NCBI GenBank assembly: GCA_022793905.1 | Contig: JAAWDU010000020.1 | Location: 1 to 32,530, forward strand | Length of the DNA stretch: 32,530 nt | Source of the DNA: Clostridia bacterium | Lineage (GTDB): Bacteria > Bacillota > Clostridia > TANB77 > CAG-508 | Reading direction: 5' to 3' | Shown: positions 18,449 to 28,635 of the stretch, one piece after another | Layout of the letters: the number at the start of each line of letters is the position of its first letter | How positions within the stretch are numbered: position 1 is the stretch's first letter | Notes under the pieces: generated by a model | Seen by the model: only the letters and a program-made list of their open reading frames with translations | The model's database searches: none | What the model was told of the DNA's origin: nothing | Translations under genes and position numbers: made by a program

Positions 18449-19773
18449 ATTGATACTTCTTTCTATCCTTAATTAAAAATCCTATACTAACAAATAGTGT
18501 TAGTACTTCTGCACATACTACAGCAATCCAAATTCCATCTAGCCCCAAAAATATTGGCAATATGAATATCATAGCTATCTGGAAAACTAATGTCCTTAAA
18601 AACGAAATAATAGCTGATACTATTCCATTATTCAATGCAGTAAAGAAAGATGATGTAAAGATATTTACTCCACTTATTATATATGAAAGTGCAAATAATC
18701 TTATAGCTCTAATAGTCATTTCAAGTAAATTCTCATCATAACTTACAAATATTGAAGCAAGTGTTTTTGATAAAAGTTCAGCTAAAATAGTCATAACAAC
18801 AGATGTTATAATCATTAACTTTAAACTTTTTTTGAGTAAGCTCTTAAGTTCTTCAGTATTTTCAGCACCATAATGGTATCCGAATAATAGGTGCTGTTCC
18901 AAATGAATACCCTATATATGTACCAGAAAAAATAAATCCTACATACATAATAATTCCAAATGCTACTACTCCATTAGCTCCTGCATATTTCATTAATTGC
19001 ATGTTAAATAACATATTCACAAGTGACATAGAAAGATTAGTGACCATTTCTGATGAGCCATTCATACAAGATTTCCAAATTGCTTTCCCTTCAAATTTTG
19101 CTTTCGAAAGTTTTAAAATACTACTTTTATTAAATATAAAATATATTATTGGAATAATAACTGCGATTGCTTGACTTATGCCTGTTGCTAATGCAGCTCC
19201 AAATACTCCCATTTCGAAAACATATATAAGTAAAAAATCCAAAAACATATTAAGTACACCAGATACAATTGATATAATAAGTCCAAAAGTCGGTTTTTCT
19301 GCAACAATTAAAAAACTTTGGAATGTATTTTGCAACAAAAATGGTACTAAAAATATAAGGAGTGTTCTTCCATAAGTAACGCAATTTTCAAGCATATTTT
19401 CATCTGCACCAAGGATATTTGAAATTGGTTTTATAAAAATAATACCAATAAATGTTAATATTAGCCCTAAAATCACAAGAAGATATATTAACATAGAAAA
19501 ATATCTATTTGCTTTTTCCTTTTCTCCTTCTCCTATTGTCTTTGAAACTAGTGCACTTCCTCCTGTTCCAAACATAAAGCCAATAGAACCTAGTATCATA
19601 ATTGCTGGCATTATTAAGTTAACTGATGCAAATGCATCACTTCCTACACAATTTGAAACAAAAATTCCATCAACAACTCCATAAATAGATGTAAATATCA
19701 TCATAATAATTGTTGGTATTGTAAATTTAATTAATTTTTTATATGTAAAATGTTCTGATAATTGTATTTTCAT
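18441..19773 (-). CDS. MATE-family efflux transporter, one CGG +1 site
   Basis: This 443-residue multidrug or toxin exporter has two six-helix halves, with PTIIMMIFTSIYGVVDGIFVSN, the family start, and GTGGSALVSKTIGEG. The frame breaks at 18880-18882: ATT-CGG-A must be read Ile-Gly, giving APIIGYHYGAENTEEL, a highly typical MATE motif (PIIGYNYGA). The zero frame stops five codons on. Start ATG overlaps the upstream kinase stop by 4 bases (ATGA), with GGAGGA upstream. Confidence 0.93.
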
Positions 19774-20390
19774 TCTCTATCTCCTCCAAAATATTCTCCT
19801 ATAAATTCTGCAAGTGCAGGTATTATCTTTTTTATTTCTAAATTACTTGTATTGATACAAAGGTCGTAATTTCTTTTATCTCCCCATTCTAGATTAGAAA
19901 TAATTTTATGATAATTTTTTCTGTTTTTGTCAATTTGTTTTATTTTATTTTCCATTTCTTTATCAGATAAATTTCTATCTTCTTCTACTTTCATTCTGCA
20001 ACGATTAATTTTTGCTTCCATATCTGCATAAACAAATATGTTCATGGGATTATATTTTTTCAATATAACATTTGCTCCTCTTCCTATTATCACAGCATTT
20101 CCATTTTCAGCTATATTTTTCAAGATTTTTTGCTGTGCAACAAGTATTTCTGTTTGATTGTTTTGAATTTCAGAATATACTGTAAAAGACTTTGCTATTT
20201 GGAAAGCGTGTTTATAAATTCCTCTTTCAGATAATTTTTGAGCATATTCTTCTGTAACACCCATTTTTTTAGAAATCTCTGTTATAATTTCACGGTCATA
20301 ATATGCAAAATTAAGCTTTTCTGCAAGTCTTTTTCCAAGTTCTCTTCCTCCACTTCCAAATTCTCTACTTATTGTAATAATTTTCCTCAT
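19770..20390 (-). CDS. Cytidylate kinase-like protein
   Basis: This intact 206-residue P-loop protein of the Cytidylate_kin2 family begins ITISREFGSGGRELGKRLAEKL, a Walker A variant, followed by YYDREIITEISKKMG. VIIGRGANVILKK and RCRMKVEEDRN are typical of the family, which is widespread in gut Clostridia. The true substrate is uncertain. It overlaps both neighbours by 4 bases, so it is translationally coupled between the glycosyltransferase and the MATE gene. It has no in-frame CGG. Confidence 0.85.
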   Translation of the reverse strand: MRKIITISREFGSGGRELGKRLAEKLNFAYYDREIITEISKKMGVTEEYAQKLSERGIYKHAFQIAKSFTVYSEIQNNQTEILVAQQKILKNIAENGNAVIIGRGANVILKKYNPMNIFVYADMEAKINRCRMKVEEDRNLSDKEMENKIKQIDKNRKNYHKIISNLEWGDKRNYDLCINTSNLEIKKIIPALAEFIGEYFGGDRE

Positions 20391-21887
20391 AAAACTTTCC
20401 CTCCTATTTTTAAATTCTTAATCTCTATAGAAGCAAGTGGCACTAAGATTATTATATATGGAATAATATATCTAGACTTAGCTTCCCATAATATATGAAA
20501 TGCAAAACCTCCAACAAAAATTGTAAGTAAAAGTAAAAGTTCTAATGATAAATTCTTCCTATTTTGCACTAACATAACTAAAATACATATACATGTAAGT
20601 AAAATCCATGCCTTTTGATAAAACGAAAGTACTGGAACTAATTTTTCATTCATCACATCATCATATTTATTTATCCAAACTGCTCCATATGTATTTTCTG
20701 TCCACATTGATGCTATTTTATTTGAATAAAACTCAAATGCATAATCCAAATTTTCAAGAAAATATTTAAGTCTTTCTTTTATTCTTTCTGGATATTCTTC
20801 CTTTGCTTGTTTTGTATTTTTTAAAGCATATTCACCAATTTCTTCACTATACCATCCATTATATCTAGGTCCTTCTTCCATTGCCATTAAAAAGTAACTA
20901 ACATTTGGATAACTATTTTCTTTATCCATATCATACTTTTCTAAAAAATAATTAGTTATAAGTTTTGCTGGCATAACTGTGATAAGTATAAATCCTAAAA
21001 GTATAGCTATTTCTATTAAATTTTGCTTTAATTTATTTTCTTTTCTATTCTTAAATATATTAAGTCCTAAATATATCAGAATTGCAATTATGTATATTAA
21101 GCTATTCATTCTCATCATATATGCAAACATAGTAGAAATGCTTGCAATCATTATATATTTTAATTTTTTTGTTTCAACATATCTCATTACTAAATAAACT
21201 GCTACTAAACATAAAAGTAAACTTGGAAGGTCTCCATAAACAAATGTTGAAAGCATTGGTAAAGATAAAAATGTAAATATAAGGAAAAAGAACCTAACTT
21301 TATTTATCTCATATTTCTTAGAAAGCTCATTTGTTATTTTATATAAGCATAAACTAATTAGCAAAATAGAAATAACATTATATACCCTCAAGCTCTCTCT
21401 AAACGGCATATGTATTAATTTAAAATGCACACTAAAAATTGCAGAAAGAGGAATTTGCTGATGATATGCTTCCATATATCTTCTCATTGGAACACCTGCA
21501 TATGAAGCTTTTGGAAAATATTCCTCTAAATCTCCATTAAAAAAAGTTTGTGCTAAATCACATACATGACCTTGGTCTCCAACAATTCCAGGGAAATGAG
21601 TCAAAACCCATGCTATACAAATACCTCCATAAATAATGCATATTATAATAAGTAAGTACTTTCTAATCTTTTTTTTACTTTCATTTTCATCAAACAAATA
21701 CTTATTTAAAAGTCTTGTCATAAAAAATATAAAAGCGCCGAGTAATAATTACTCCAAATATATAAAAAAAATTATTAAATTCTATATTAATCTTCTCATC
21801 AATATTCAAATTTGCAGTAAAAAGTATATTCAGTAAAATAACTATTATTAGTGCAATTATTCCACAAAAGTATATAATCTTTTTCAA
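20387..21887 (-). CDS. Multi-spanning GT-C-like glycosyltransferase, one CGG +1 site
   Basis: This membrane protein of about 499 residues has roughly 10-12 helices and an acidic first loop (HFPGIVGDQGHVCDLAQ), like polyprenyl-phosphate sugar transferases of the GT39/GT83 (ArnT/PMT) type. The start chosen is a TTG at 21887, since GGAGG at 21895-21900 sits just upstream. A GTG at 21902 overlaps that site. The frame breaks at 21738-21740: ACT-CGG-C must be read Thr-Gly, giving VIITGAFIFFMTRLLNKY. This is the only CGGC case in the window. The substrate is unknown. It follows the GT51 gene by 20 bases. Confidence 0.75.
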
Positions 21888-21906
21888 AAAAAGCTCCTCC
21901 ACACCA

Positions 21907-22602
21907 TTATTTTGAATTAATTATACTATTTGCTTCTGATTCTGTCAAATAATTATATTTTATCATTTTATTCATAACCTGCTTTTGCCTTTGTCTAGCA
22001 AGCTCTGGATTTTTAGTTGGAGCATAAACAGAAGGTGCATTTGGAATACCCGCAAGCAAAATAGCTTCATAATCAGACATTTCACTAAGCTCTTTATCAA
22101 AATATCCATTACAAGCTTCTTTTGCTGTATAATAACCATCACCAAAATAACTAGTATTCAAATAAAGCTCCAAAATTTCATCCTTTTCATAATTTCTTTC
22201 AATATTAAAAGCCATAAACATTTCTGCTATTTTTCTTGAAAATTTCTTATCTTGTGTAAAATATATATTTTTTGCAAGTTGCTGAGTAATAGTACTTCCT
22301 CCTTCAACATACTTCATTGCCTTGATATCATTCACAACTGCTCTTCCTATTGCAATAACATCAATTCCCATATGACTATAAAACCTATGGTCTTCAACAG
22401 ATACAACAGCCTCTTTATAAATTTTTGGCATTTCACTAATTAAAGCATAATTCTCTTTTTCTCTAATAGAACTGACTTTATCTGCAAGAGGCATCTCCTT
22501 AAGTGCTTCTCGATAATAAAAGTACCCATTTCCAACAATCCCTACCCCTAAAACAACTAAAATTATAATTATCCCTAATAAAATTCTTTTAAAAATTTTC
22601 AT
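21907..22602 (-). CDS. Monofunctional peptidoglycan transglycosylase (GT51)
   Basis: This GT51 enzyme of about 231 residues polymerises lipid II. It has one N-terminal membrane segment (ILLGIIIILVVLGVGIVGNGYFYY), then the catalytic motif SVEDHRFYSHMGID, with the essential Glu in EDHRF, EGGSTITQQLAKN, and RKIAEMFMAFNIER followed by ILELYLNTSYFGDG. No transpeptidase domain follows, so it is monofunctional. The start chosen is the ATG at 22602, because GAGGTGG directly precedes it. An in-frame ATG at 22617 overlaps that site. It is intact, with CGG only as GCG-GGT out of phase. It is first in a five-gene operon running to birA. Confidence 0.92.
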   Translation of the reverse strand: MKIFKRILLGIIIILVVLGVGIVGNGYFYYREALKEMPLADKVSSIREKENYALISEMPKIYKEAVVSVEDHRFYSHMGIDVIAIGRAVVNDIKAMKYVEGGSTITQQLAKNIYFTQDKKFSRKIAEMFMAFNIERNYEKDEILELYLNTSYFGDGYYTAKEACNGYFDKELSEMSDYEAILLAGIPNAPSVYAPTKNPELARQRQKQVMNKMIKYNYLTESEANSIINSK

Positions 22603-22725
22603 ATACAGCCACCTCATTTACTACATAAAAGCTTTATATACCTCTATATTATACTAATAAAACCAAATTTGCAATCGATTTTCCTTACCAAATATGGCAT
22701 TTTTGTAATATATTTGAATAATAAA

Positions 22726-22775
22726 AAGGCTATCACTTTTTTCTTTAATTATATCAAGAAAAAAGTGACAACCAA
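22726..22775 (-). terminator. Terminator of the sporulation gene cluster
   Basis: TCACTTTTTTCTT at 22733-22745 pairs with AAGAAAAAAGTGA at 22756-22768. Flanking GGC/ACC bases extend the stem, and on the minus strand it runs into CCTTTTTATT. It lies 20 bases past the spoIIQ stop. Confidence 0.85.
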
Positions 22776-22792
22776 ATGACATTAAGAAAAAA

Positions 22793-23636
22793 TTAATATT
22801 CTACAAAGATAAGTGGATCTTGATACTCTCCATCTTTTAAAATTTCAAAATGTAAATGATAATCATCTAAAATTTCAAAAGTAGCAGTATTTCCAACAGT
22901 TCCGATAGTTTGTCCTTTTGTTACATTTTCACCAACATTAACAAACTCAGCAGTTAAAAGATTTGCATATCTAGTCTCAAAACCATTAACATGTTCTATT
23001 ATAACAGTTGTACCATATCTAGGATCATTCTTAATAGCAGTAACTTTTCCGAGCTTCAGCAGCTTTAACAACAGTTGTCTTATCAGCCTTTATATCAATA
23101 CCTGTATGTCCTGTCCATTCTTTTAAAGTTTCAGAATAAACAAGTTTATCTTTTGCAAATTCTTTAAGTCTTTCACCTTCAACAGGTTTTTCAAATTCTG
23201 GATCTTTTACAGGTTCTTCTTTTACTTCTTCTTTTGGCTCTTCTTTTTTCACAGGAACATTATTTTCTACCTTAGGTTCTTCATTTCTGCTTGTACTCTC
23301 TTGTTCTTGAACTTCTGTAGTTTCACTTTCATGTACAACTTGAACTTCATTAGTCTCTTGCTCCTCAACACTCTTTCCAATTTGAGAACTTGCTTCTTCT
23401 GCTTTATCCATTAAAGTTTCTTGTTCTTTACTCTCTCCTACAGCTTTTGTTTCTATGTCACTATAAGCTTTATTTAAGCTTTTGTTATAAACATTTATAG
23501 TTATAAAAAATGCAATCAATCCCAAAGCCAAAATAATCAAAGCAACATACAGTGCACTCTTTAAGCTAAATCCTCCTTCATTAATTTTATGACCATTAGA
23601 ACTTCTTCTCCTATCAGGTCTTCTATCATTTCTCAT
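22793..23636 (-). CDS. spoIIQ: SpoIIQ-like M23 peptidase, one CGG +1 site
   Basis: This 280-residue protein has an N-terminal membrane segment (SALYVALIILALGLIAFFITI), a long Glu-rich linker and a LytM/M23 domain. Both zinc motifs are present: HTGIDI (HxxxD) and HLHFE (HxH). The enzyme is therefore probably active, as in Clostridia, unlike the Bacillus protein. The frame breaks at 23049-23051: GCT-CGG-A must be read Ala-Gly, giving EAGKVTAIKNDPRYG, inside the catalytic fold. Next to spoIID, this is the forespore partner of the engulfment peptidoglycan machinery. The assignment as SpoIIQ rests on the context and architecture. Confidence 0.83.
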
Positions 23637-23712
23637 AATACTTTCCTCCTTAAAGTTTTAATCTTAGCTTTAATATAAGTATTTCCTGTTTTTCAAAATT
23701 TATACAAAAAAA

Positions 23713-24703
23713 TTATTCAAGAGTAAGCACATCTGTATTGCTATAAAAGTGCCTTAAAATATCAACATAAGTCCTTCCTTGCTTTGCAAGAGCATCAGCA
23801 CCTGTCTGACTAAGTCCGAACTCCATGACCATATCCGAATAACATTAAATTTAATGTTTTCTTCCTTACTAACAGTAAAATTAGCAGACTTAAGTCCAAA
23901 AATAGTTCTAATCTCAGTTCCGCAAAAATTCTTTATTACCAAACCTAACTCTTTTTACTCTTTTTCCTGGAGTAAATTCTAAAATTTCCATCCAATTATC
24001 TTGATTAAAATCAATTACAATATCTGGTGCCTTAGTTTTAAGCTTATTTAAAAATTCATCTTTAGAAAATAGTGCCTCAGATGCATATTGTGGATATGCA
24101 TCTTCTCCACTAGTCTCAGCAGGATTCAAATATGGCAAATCAGTTCCTCCCCATACATTTGAAACATTCTCAGTCATGCCACCACTATTTGCGTGAAAAA
24201 AAGCATTTATAATTTTTCCTTCATATGTTACAATCTCCCCGAACCGTACTATTCACAGCTTCTACAATTTTATTCCAATTCTCCTGTTTATTATTCTCCC
24301 ACTTTTCCATTCTTTTATCCTTAGAAATCCAAGCCTGACAGCAAGAAGCCTTATCACATATATCACTATTATCATGAGGTGTTCCTCTAATTAATTTATA
24401 TAAAGTATATGTCCTTGCTGCTACACTTTGAGCTTTTAAAGCTTCCATTTCATAACTTACAGGCATTTCAGCAGAAACAACCTCTGCTATATAATCATCT
24501 AAAGCTTTTTCCTCAACTTCATTTGTATCTATGTGTAAAAGCCTAATTGTACCAAAATCACTATATGCATATTTTTCTATTTCTAACTCTGGTACATCCT
24601 GCATTTTCGAAACTTCTTCTACCTTAAATTTCACTGTAAAAAATATAGGTATTAGGAAACATATACCTATCACAACTAAAATATATAATGTAATTTTCTT
24701 CAT
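23713..24703 (-). CDS. spoIID: SpoIID, engulfment lytic transglycosylase, four CGG +1 sites
   Basis: This 328-residue protein has an N-terminal membrane anchor (TLYILVVIGICFLIPIFF) and the SpoIID catalytic domain, which degrades peptidoglycan during engulfment. Motifs are YIAEVVSAEMPVSYEMEALKAQ, the family signature with its catalytic Glu, FFHANSGGMTE, NVWGG and GYGHGVGLSQTGA. Four sites must be read Gly: 24239-24241 (GTT-CGG-G, TVGEIV), 23920-23922 (TTG-CGG-A, FLGTEI), 23835-23837 (ATT-CGG-A, IGYGHG) and 23816-23818 (GTT-CGG-A, HGVGLSQ). The last two lie inside the most conserved motif. The ATG overlaps the sigF stop (ATGA), so translation is coupled. With all four corrections the frame runs to TAA at 23713. 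Confidence 0.93.
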
Positions 24704-25430
24704 ACTGCCTCCAAACTAGCTTTCATTCTATCTAAAACCTTTTTTTCTATTCTAGAAACTTGTACCTGTGATATTCCGAAGTATTTTTCCAACCTCAGTT
24801 TGAGTCTTATTTTTATAAAATCTAAGTAAAATTATTTGTCTTTCCTTATTTTCTAATCCTTCAATTAATTGACTCACAGTTATTTTATTAACAATTTCAT
24901 TTTCTTCATTTTCACTTGCTGGAAGTTTATTTATTAGACTAAGATTTTTATCATCATCAGACTTTCCATCTTCTCTATAAATAGATTCAACTGGATTTCT
25001 TGCTTCCATTGCAGCAGCTACTTCTTCTTTAGCTATTTTAAGTCTTTTAGAAATCTCCGTTATTGATATATTCTCTCCTGTTTCCCTTAAATATTCTTCC
25101 TCAAGCTTACTAATCTTCATATTAAGCTCTTTTATACTTCTACTTACTTTAATAATTCCGGTCATCGCGTAAAAATTTCTTAATCTCACCTAAAATATAA
25201 GGTACTGCATATGTAGAAAGCTTAACAGCATAACTTGCATCAAACCTCTTTATAGACTTTATAAACCCCATACAACCAATTTGATACAAATCTTCAAGCT
25301 CATATCCTCTTCCGCAAAACCTCTTAACAATACTCCAAATAAGCCCTTGATTATCTTCTATCAGTTTAGTCATCGCTTCGTTATCCCCAAGGCTTGCATT
25401 TTTTATATCTTCTAATCGATTTTCATACAT
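24700..25430 (-). CDS. sigF: RNA polymerase sigma-F factor, two CGG +1 sites
   Basis: This forespore sigma factor is about 242 residues. Region 2 reads GYELEDLYQIGCMGFIKS followed by YAVKLSTYAVPYILGEI. Region 3 follows the RDDG motif and VSRSIKELN. Region 4 contains QIILLRFYKNKTQTEVGKIL and ISQVQVSRIEKKVL. Two sites must be read Gly: 25158-25160 (GAC-CGG-A, RDDGIIKVS) and 24776-24778 (CTT-CGG-A, KILGISQVQ, inside the region 4 helix-turn-helix). Without the shifts the factor loses regions 3-4, or the recognition helix. It sits directly after spoIIAA-spoIIAB, and its stop overlaps the spoIID start. Confidence 0.95.
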
Positions 25431-25448
25431 TTAGACTTGTCTCCTTTG

Positions 25449-25883
25449 TTAGTTTTCTTTGATATTTTTCACCATAGTTACTTTAGTTCCAAGTCCAAGT
25501 ATTGATTCAATCTTTAATTCATCCATAAAACTCTCCATTATAGTAAATCCCATTCCAGATCTTTCTAAATCAGCCTTAGTTGTATATAATGGTTCTTTTG
25601 CTATGTCTATATTTTCTATTCCCTTTCCAGTATCTGATATTTCTATTATTACTTTTTTTCCAATTATTTTGGCATTAACCTTAATAATGCCTTCCTTTCC
25701 TTCATAACCATGTATTACACAGTTAGTAACTGCCTCTGAAACCGCTGTTTTAATATCTGCAATTTCTTCTATAGTTGGATCTAAGCTTGTTACAAAAGCA
25801 GCAACAGTAACTCTTGCAAAAGCTTCATTGTTTGATTTACTAGCAATTTCTAAAGTCATTTCATTATCATACTTATTTTGCAT
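25449..25883 (-). CDS. spoIIAB: SpoIIAB anti-sigma-F factor
   Basis: This intact 144-residue GHKL-fold kinase binds and holds sigma-F and phosphorylates SpoIIAA. The N box is [17 protein letters not shown], the ATP loop is [13 protein letters not shown] and the lid region is [15 protein letters not shown]. The start has AAGGAGG upstream. It lies between spoIIAA and sigF in the classical order. It has no in-frame CGG. Confidence 0.96.
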   Translation of the reverse strand: MQNKYDNEMTLEIASKSNNEAFARVTVAAFVTSLDPTIEEIADIKTAVSEAVTNCVIHGYEGKEGIIKVNAKIIGKKVIIEISDTGKGIENIDIAKEPLYTTKADLERSGMGFTIMESFMDELKIESILGLGTKVTMVKNIKEN

Positions 25884-25902
25884 TACATATTTCCTCCTTA
25901 TC

Positions 25903-26208
25903 TTAAGCTATTTTAATAATTTTAGGTATTCCACTCATTTCAAGCACTTTCCTAATATTTGATTTTACATTTACCATTTCCAAATTTCCACCTAACATTT
26001 TAATTACTTTATACCTTCCAATTAACATCCCTATCCCTGCACTGTCCATAAAAGTAACCTTATCAAAATCAAATACCACTCTTTTAGGAACATATCTTTC
26101 AATTTCATTATCTACTTGCCTCCTTATTTTTTCCGACCAGTGATGGTCAATTTCTTCTGTAATTTTAAATGTTAATAGCTTGTCCTTTTCGCAATAATCT
26201 ATATCCAA
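25903..26208 (-). CDS. spoIIAA: SpoIIAA anti-anti-sigma factor
   Basis: This intact 101-residue STAS-domain protein carries the phosphorylatable Ser in [17 protein letters not shown]. It binds SpoIIAB to release sigma-F in the forespore. The start is a TTG at 26208, with AAGGAGG seven bases upstream. First gene of the operon. It has no in-frame CGG (only TCG-GAA). Confidence 0.95.
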   Translation of the reverse strand: MDIDYCEKDKLLTFKITEEIDHHWSEKIRRQVDNEIERYVPKRVVFDFDKVTFMDSAGIGMLIGRYKVIKMLGGNLEMVNVKSNIRKVLEMSGIPKIIKIA

Positions 26209-26236
26209 TTTTATGCCTCCTTTTTTCGTTTTTTTA

Positions 26237-26265
26237 ATTATATATCATTTGGTAATTTTTTCCAA
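26237..26265 (-). promoter_or_regulatory. Probable spoIIA operon promoter
   Basis: On the minus strand TTGGAA (26260-26265), 17 bases, then TATAAT (26237-26242), ending 28 bases before the TTG start. The match is sigma-A like. In Bacillus the operon uses sigma-H, for which only a weak fit is seen here. Confidence 0.45.
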
Positions 26266-26285
26266 GAGTAAATTTTAAGAAGTTA

Positions 26286-26311
26286 TGTCGAATTTTGACA
26301 TTCTTTCGACA
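26286..26311. promoter_or_regulatory. Paired Spo0A boxes upstream of spoIIAA
   Basis: TGTCGAA at 26286-26292 and its inverted copy TTCGACA at 26305-26311 both match the Spo0A box exactly. TTTTGACA between them contains a one-mismatch third copy. They lie 21-46 bases upstream of the -35 element, as expected for activation of the spoIIA operon by Spo0A~P. Confidence 0.7.
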
Positions 26312-26362
26312 AAAAAGAAATGCTTAAGACTTATGTCCTAAACACTTCTAAAACTATTTATT

Positions 26363-27786
26363 TTAAAATTTTATTTCTTCAAAAGAATTTTTATTTATAT
26401 CTTTTGGAACATCAATTGGGTATTCTCCGCTAAAACATCCTGTACAAAGACCTTTTACATGGCAATCTTTTGTTATCTCACCTAAACTTTTTAAACTTAA
26501 ATACTCTAAGCTATCTGCACCTACAATTTTTCTTACTTCTTCTACTGTTCTATTATTGGTTATTAAATCTTCTTTGTTGTCTATGTCTGTTCCAAAATAG
26601 CATACATCTATAAATGCTGGTGCTGCAATTCTTAAATGAACTTCTTTTGCTCCTGCTCTTTTAAGTATTTTTATAAGCTTTGTAATAGTTGTTCCTCTAA
26701 CAATTGAATCATCAATTAAAACTATTTTTTTATCTTTTACAGAAGGTTTTATAGGATTTAACTTAAGACCAACTAATTCATTTCTTGTATCCTGTGTATT
26801 TTGTATAAAAGTTCTTCCTATATACTTGCTTTTTGTAAATGCCATATCATAAGGAATCCCTGATTCTTTTGAATATCCGAAGTGCAGCATCTAATCCTGA
26901 ATCTGGTACTCCTGCAACAATATCTGCATCAACAGGGGCTTGTTTTGCAAGATATCTTCCTGCGTCTTCCCTAAATTTATGTACACTTATACCATCAATA
27001 ATTGAATCTGGTCTTGCAAAATAGATATATTCAAACACACATAGACCTTTTGTAGCCTCTTGATTTGTTTCAATAGACTCTACCTTATTATCTGTTACAA
27101 CAACTATTTCACCGAGGTTTTACATCTCTTTCAAAATTTGCACCTGTAATATCAAGTGCACAGCTCTCTGATGCAAAAATTATTTTTTCATCTGTTTTTC
27201 CCATACAAAGAGGTTTAAATCCTTGAGGATCTCTAACTGCAATCATTTTTTTTGAAGTCATTACTATTAAAGAATACGAACCTTTTAAACGTTTCATAGT
27301 ATTTTCAATTGCTTCTTCTATAGATTTTGTTTTCATTCTTTCTTGTACAATTACATGACAAATAACTTCTGTATCTGTTGTTGTTGTAAATATATGTCCT
27401 TCATCTTCAATCTCAGCTCTAAGCTCAGAAGCATTAGTTAAGTTTCCATTATGTACAACTGCTAAGTTTCCTTTCTTATGCCTTACAACCATAGGCTGAG
27501 CATTTTCTTTTTTTGCTTCTCCTGTTGTTGAATATCTAACATGTCCTATCCCCATTTTTCCATCTGGCATTTCTTCTAATTTATGTTTTGGAAAGACTTT
27601 AGAAACAAGCCCAAGTTCTTTTCTATATGAAATTATTCCATCTTTATTTATTGCAATACCTGCACTCTCTTCTCCTCTATGTTGAAGTGCTGATAGTCCT
27701 ACACTTATTATTGGTGCTAAACTCTCCTTTGATTTCTTTGTATATATTCCATATACTCCACATTCTTCTTTTACTTTGTCAAACAT
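26363..27786 (-). CDS. purF: Amidophosphoribosyltransferase, two CGG +1 sites
   Basis: This 473-residue enzyme catalyses the first committed step of purine synthesis. The glutaminase nucleophile is the Cys in EECGVYGIY. ALQHRGEESAGIA and HVRYSTTGE follow, then the PRPP-binding loop in KIVLIDDSIVRGTTITKLI. Two sites must be read Gly: 27112-27114 (CCT-CGG-T, VKPGEIVVVTDN) and 26877-26879 (CTT-CGG-A, AALGYSKESGIPYD). At the first, the zero frame is CGG-TGA, an immediate stop. The start ATG at 27786 follows GGAGGA. No other pur genes or purine riboswitch were recognised nearby. Confidence 0.95.
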
Positions 27787-27819
27787 TCCTTTTCTTCCTC
27801 CATATATTATTAAACATTT

Positions 27820-27853
27820 AAAACTAAGAACTATTTACATAATTCTTAGTTTT
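27820..27853 (-). terminator. Terminator of the flavin reductase gene
   Basis: AAAACTAAGAA at 27820-27830 and TTCTTAGTTTT at 27843-27853 form an 11-bp stem, 4 bases after the stop at 27857 on the minus strand. Confidence 0.6.
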
Positions 27854-27856
27854 CAT

Positions 27857-28420
27857 TTATTTCTTTTTTTGAACTGAAAAACCAAACTTTCCTATTTTTT
27901 CCCCTAAATTATAATATCCACCATTTGCATATGCAACTAAGTCACATTTTGATATATCAAAAGCACCATTTTCATCAATATACTTATCATCTGCATTTAT
28001 TGCTAAAACATCAGCTAAAAACATATGATGTCCTCCAAGTTCCTTTATTTCTGTAACCTTACATTCTATTGATACAGGACTTTCCTTTATCATTGGGCAT
28101 TTTACAAAGTTTGCTTTTTCTTTTGTTAAATTCATTTCTTTAAATTTATCAACATCTCTTCCAGATTTAACTCCGCACCAATCTGTTTGATAAACCAAAT
28201 CTTTTGAAGTTAAATTAATAACAAATTCTTTGTTTTCTTTTATTATTTCATATGAGTATCTTTCTGGTCTTACAGAAATATACACCTTTGCTGGAGTAGA
28301 ACAAGTTATCCCTGTCCATGCGATAGTAATTATATTTGAATTTTCCATGTCTCCACATGTTACCATCACTGCTGGAATTGGATATATGAAAGTACCTGGT
28401 TTCCACATTACTTTACTCAT
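27857..28420 (-). CDS. Flavin reductase-like FMN-binding protein
   Basis: This intact 187-residue split-barrel protein belongs to the flavin reductase / FMN-binding family common in anaerobes. It begins WKPGTFIYPIPAVMVTCG, then NIITIAWTGITCSTPAKVYIS, the FMN-binding core, VRPERYSYEII and EFVINLTSKDL. The physiological partner is unknown; such proteins often act as electron carriers or flavin reductases. The start has AGGAGG upstream. CGG occurs only as TGC-GGA out of phase. Confidence 0.88.
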   Translation of the reverse strand: MSKVMWKPGTFIYPIPAVMVTCGDMENSNIITIAWTGITCSTPAKVYISVRPERYSYEIIKENKEFVINLTSKDLVYQTDWCGVKSGRDVDKFKEMNLTKEKANFVKCPMIKESPVSIECKVTEIKELGGHHMFLADVLAINADDKYIDENGAFDISKCDLVAYANGGYYNLGEKIGKFGFSVQKKK

Positions 28421-28554
28421 AAGATATTTTCCTCCTTAAAACAAGCGCTAAAAATCAAGCACTTTATTAGTATAACATTTTTTATAAGCTTTTTCAAGAT
28501 GTATTTACTTTAATTATATTATTTTTTTTATGTCTTATGCTTAAAAAATTATAA

Positions 28555-28599
28555 AAGTGAAAAGAAATCAATCAAAACTTGACTAATTTCTTTTCACTT
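28555..28599 (-). terminator. Terminator of the Xre-like regulator gene
   Basis: AAGTGAAAAGAAAT at 28555-28568 and ATTTCTTTTCACTT at 28586-28599 form a perfect 14-bp stem. On the minus strand it is followed by TTATAATTTTTT. It lies 37 bases past the gene's stop. Confidence 0.8.
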
Positions 28600-28635
28600 A
28601 TCTTAGGAATTTGAATATTTAATTGTTCCTAATCG

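Noticed and set aside
27787..27856. Purine riboswitch at purF
   Set aside because: The 70-base gap lies downstream of the flavin reductase gene and contains only its terminator hairpin and the purF binding site.
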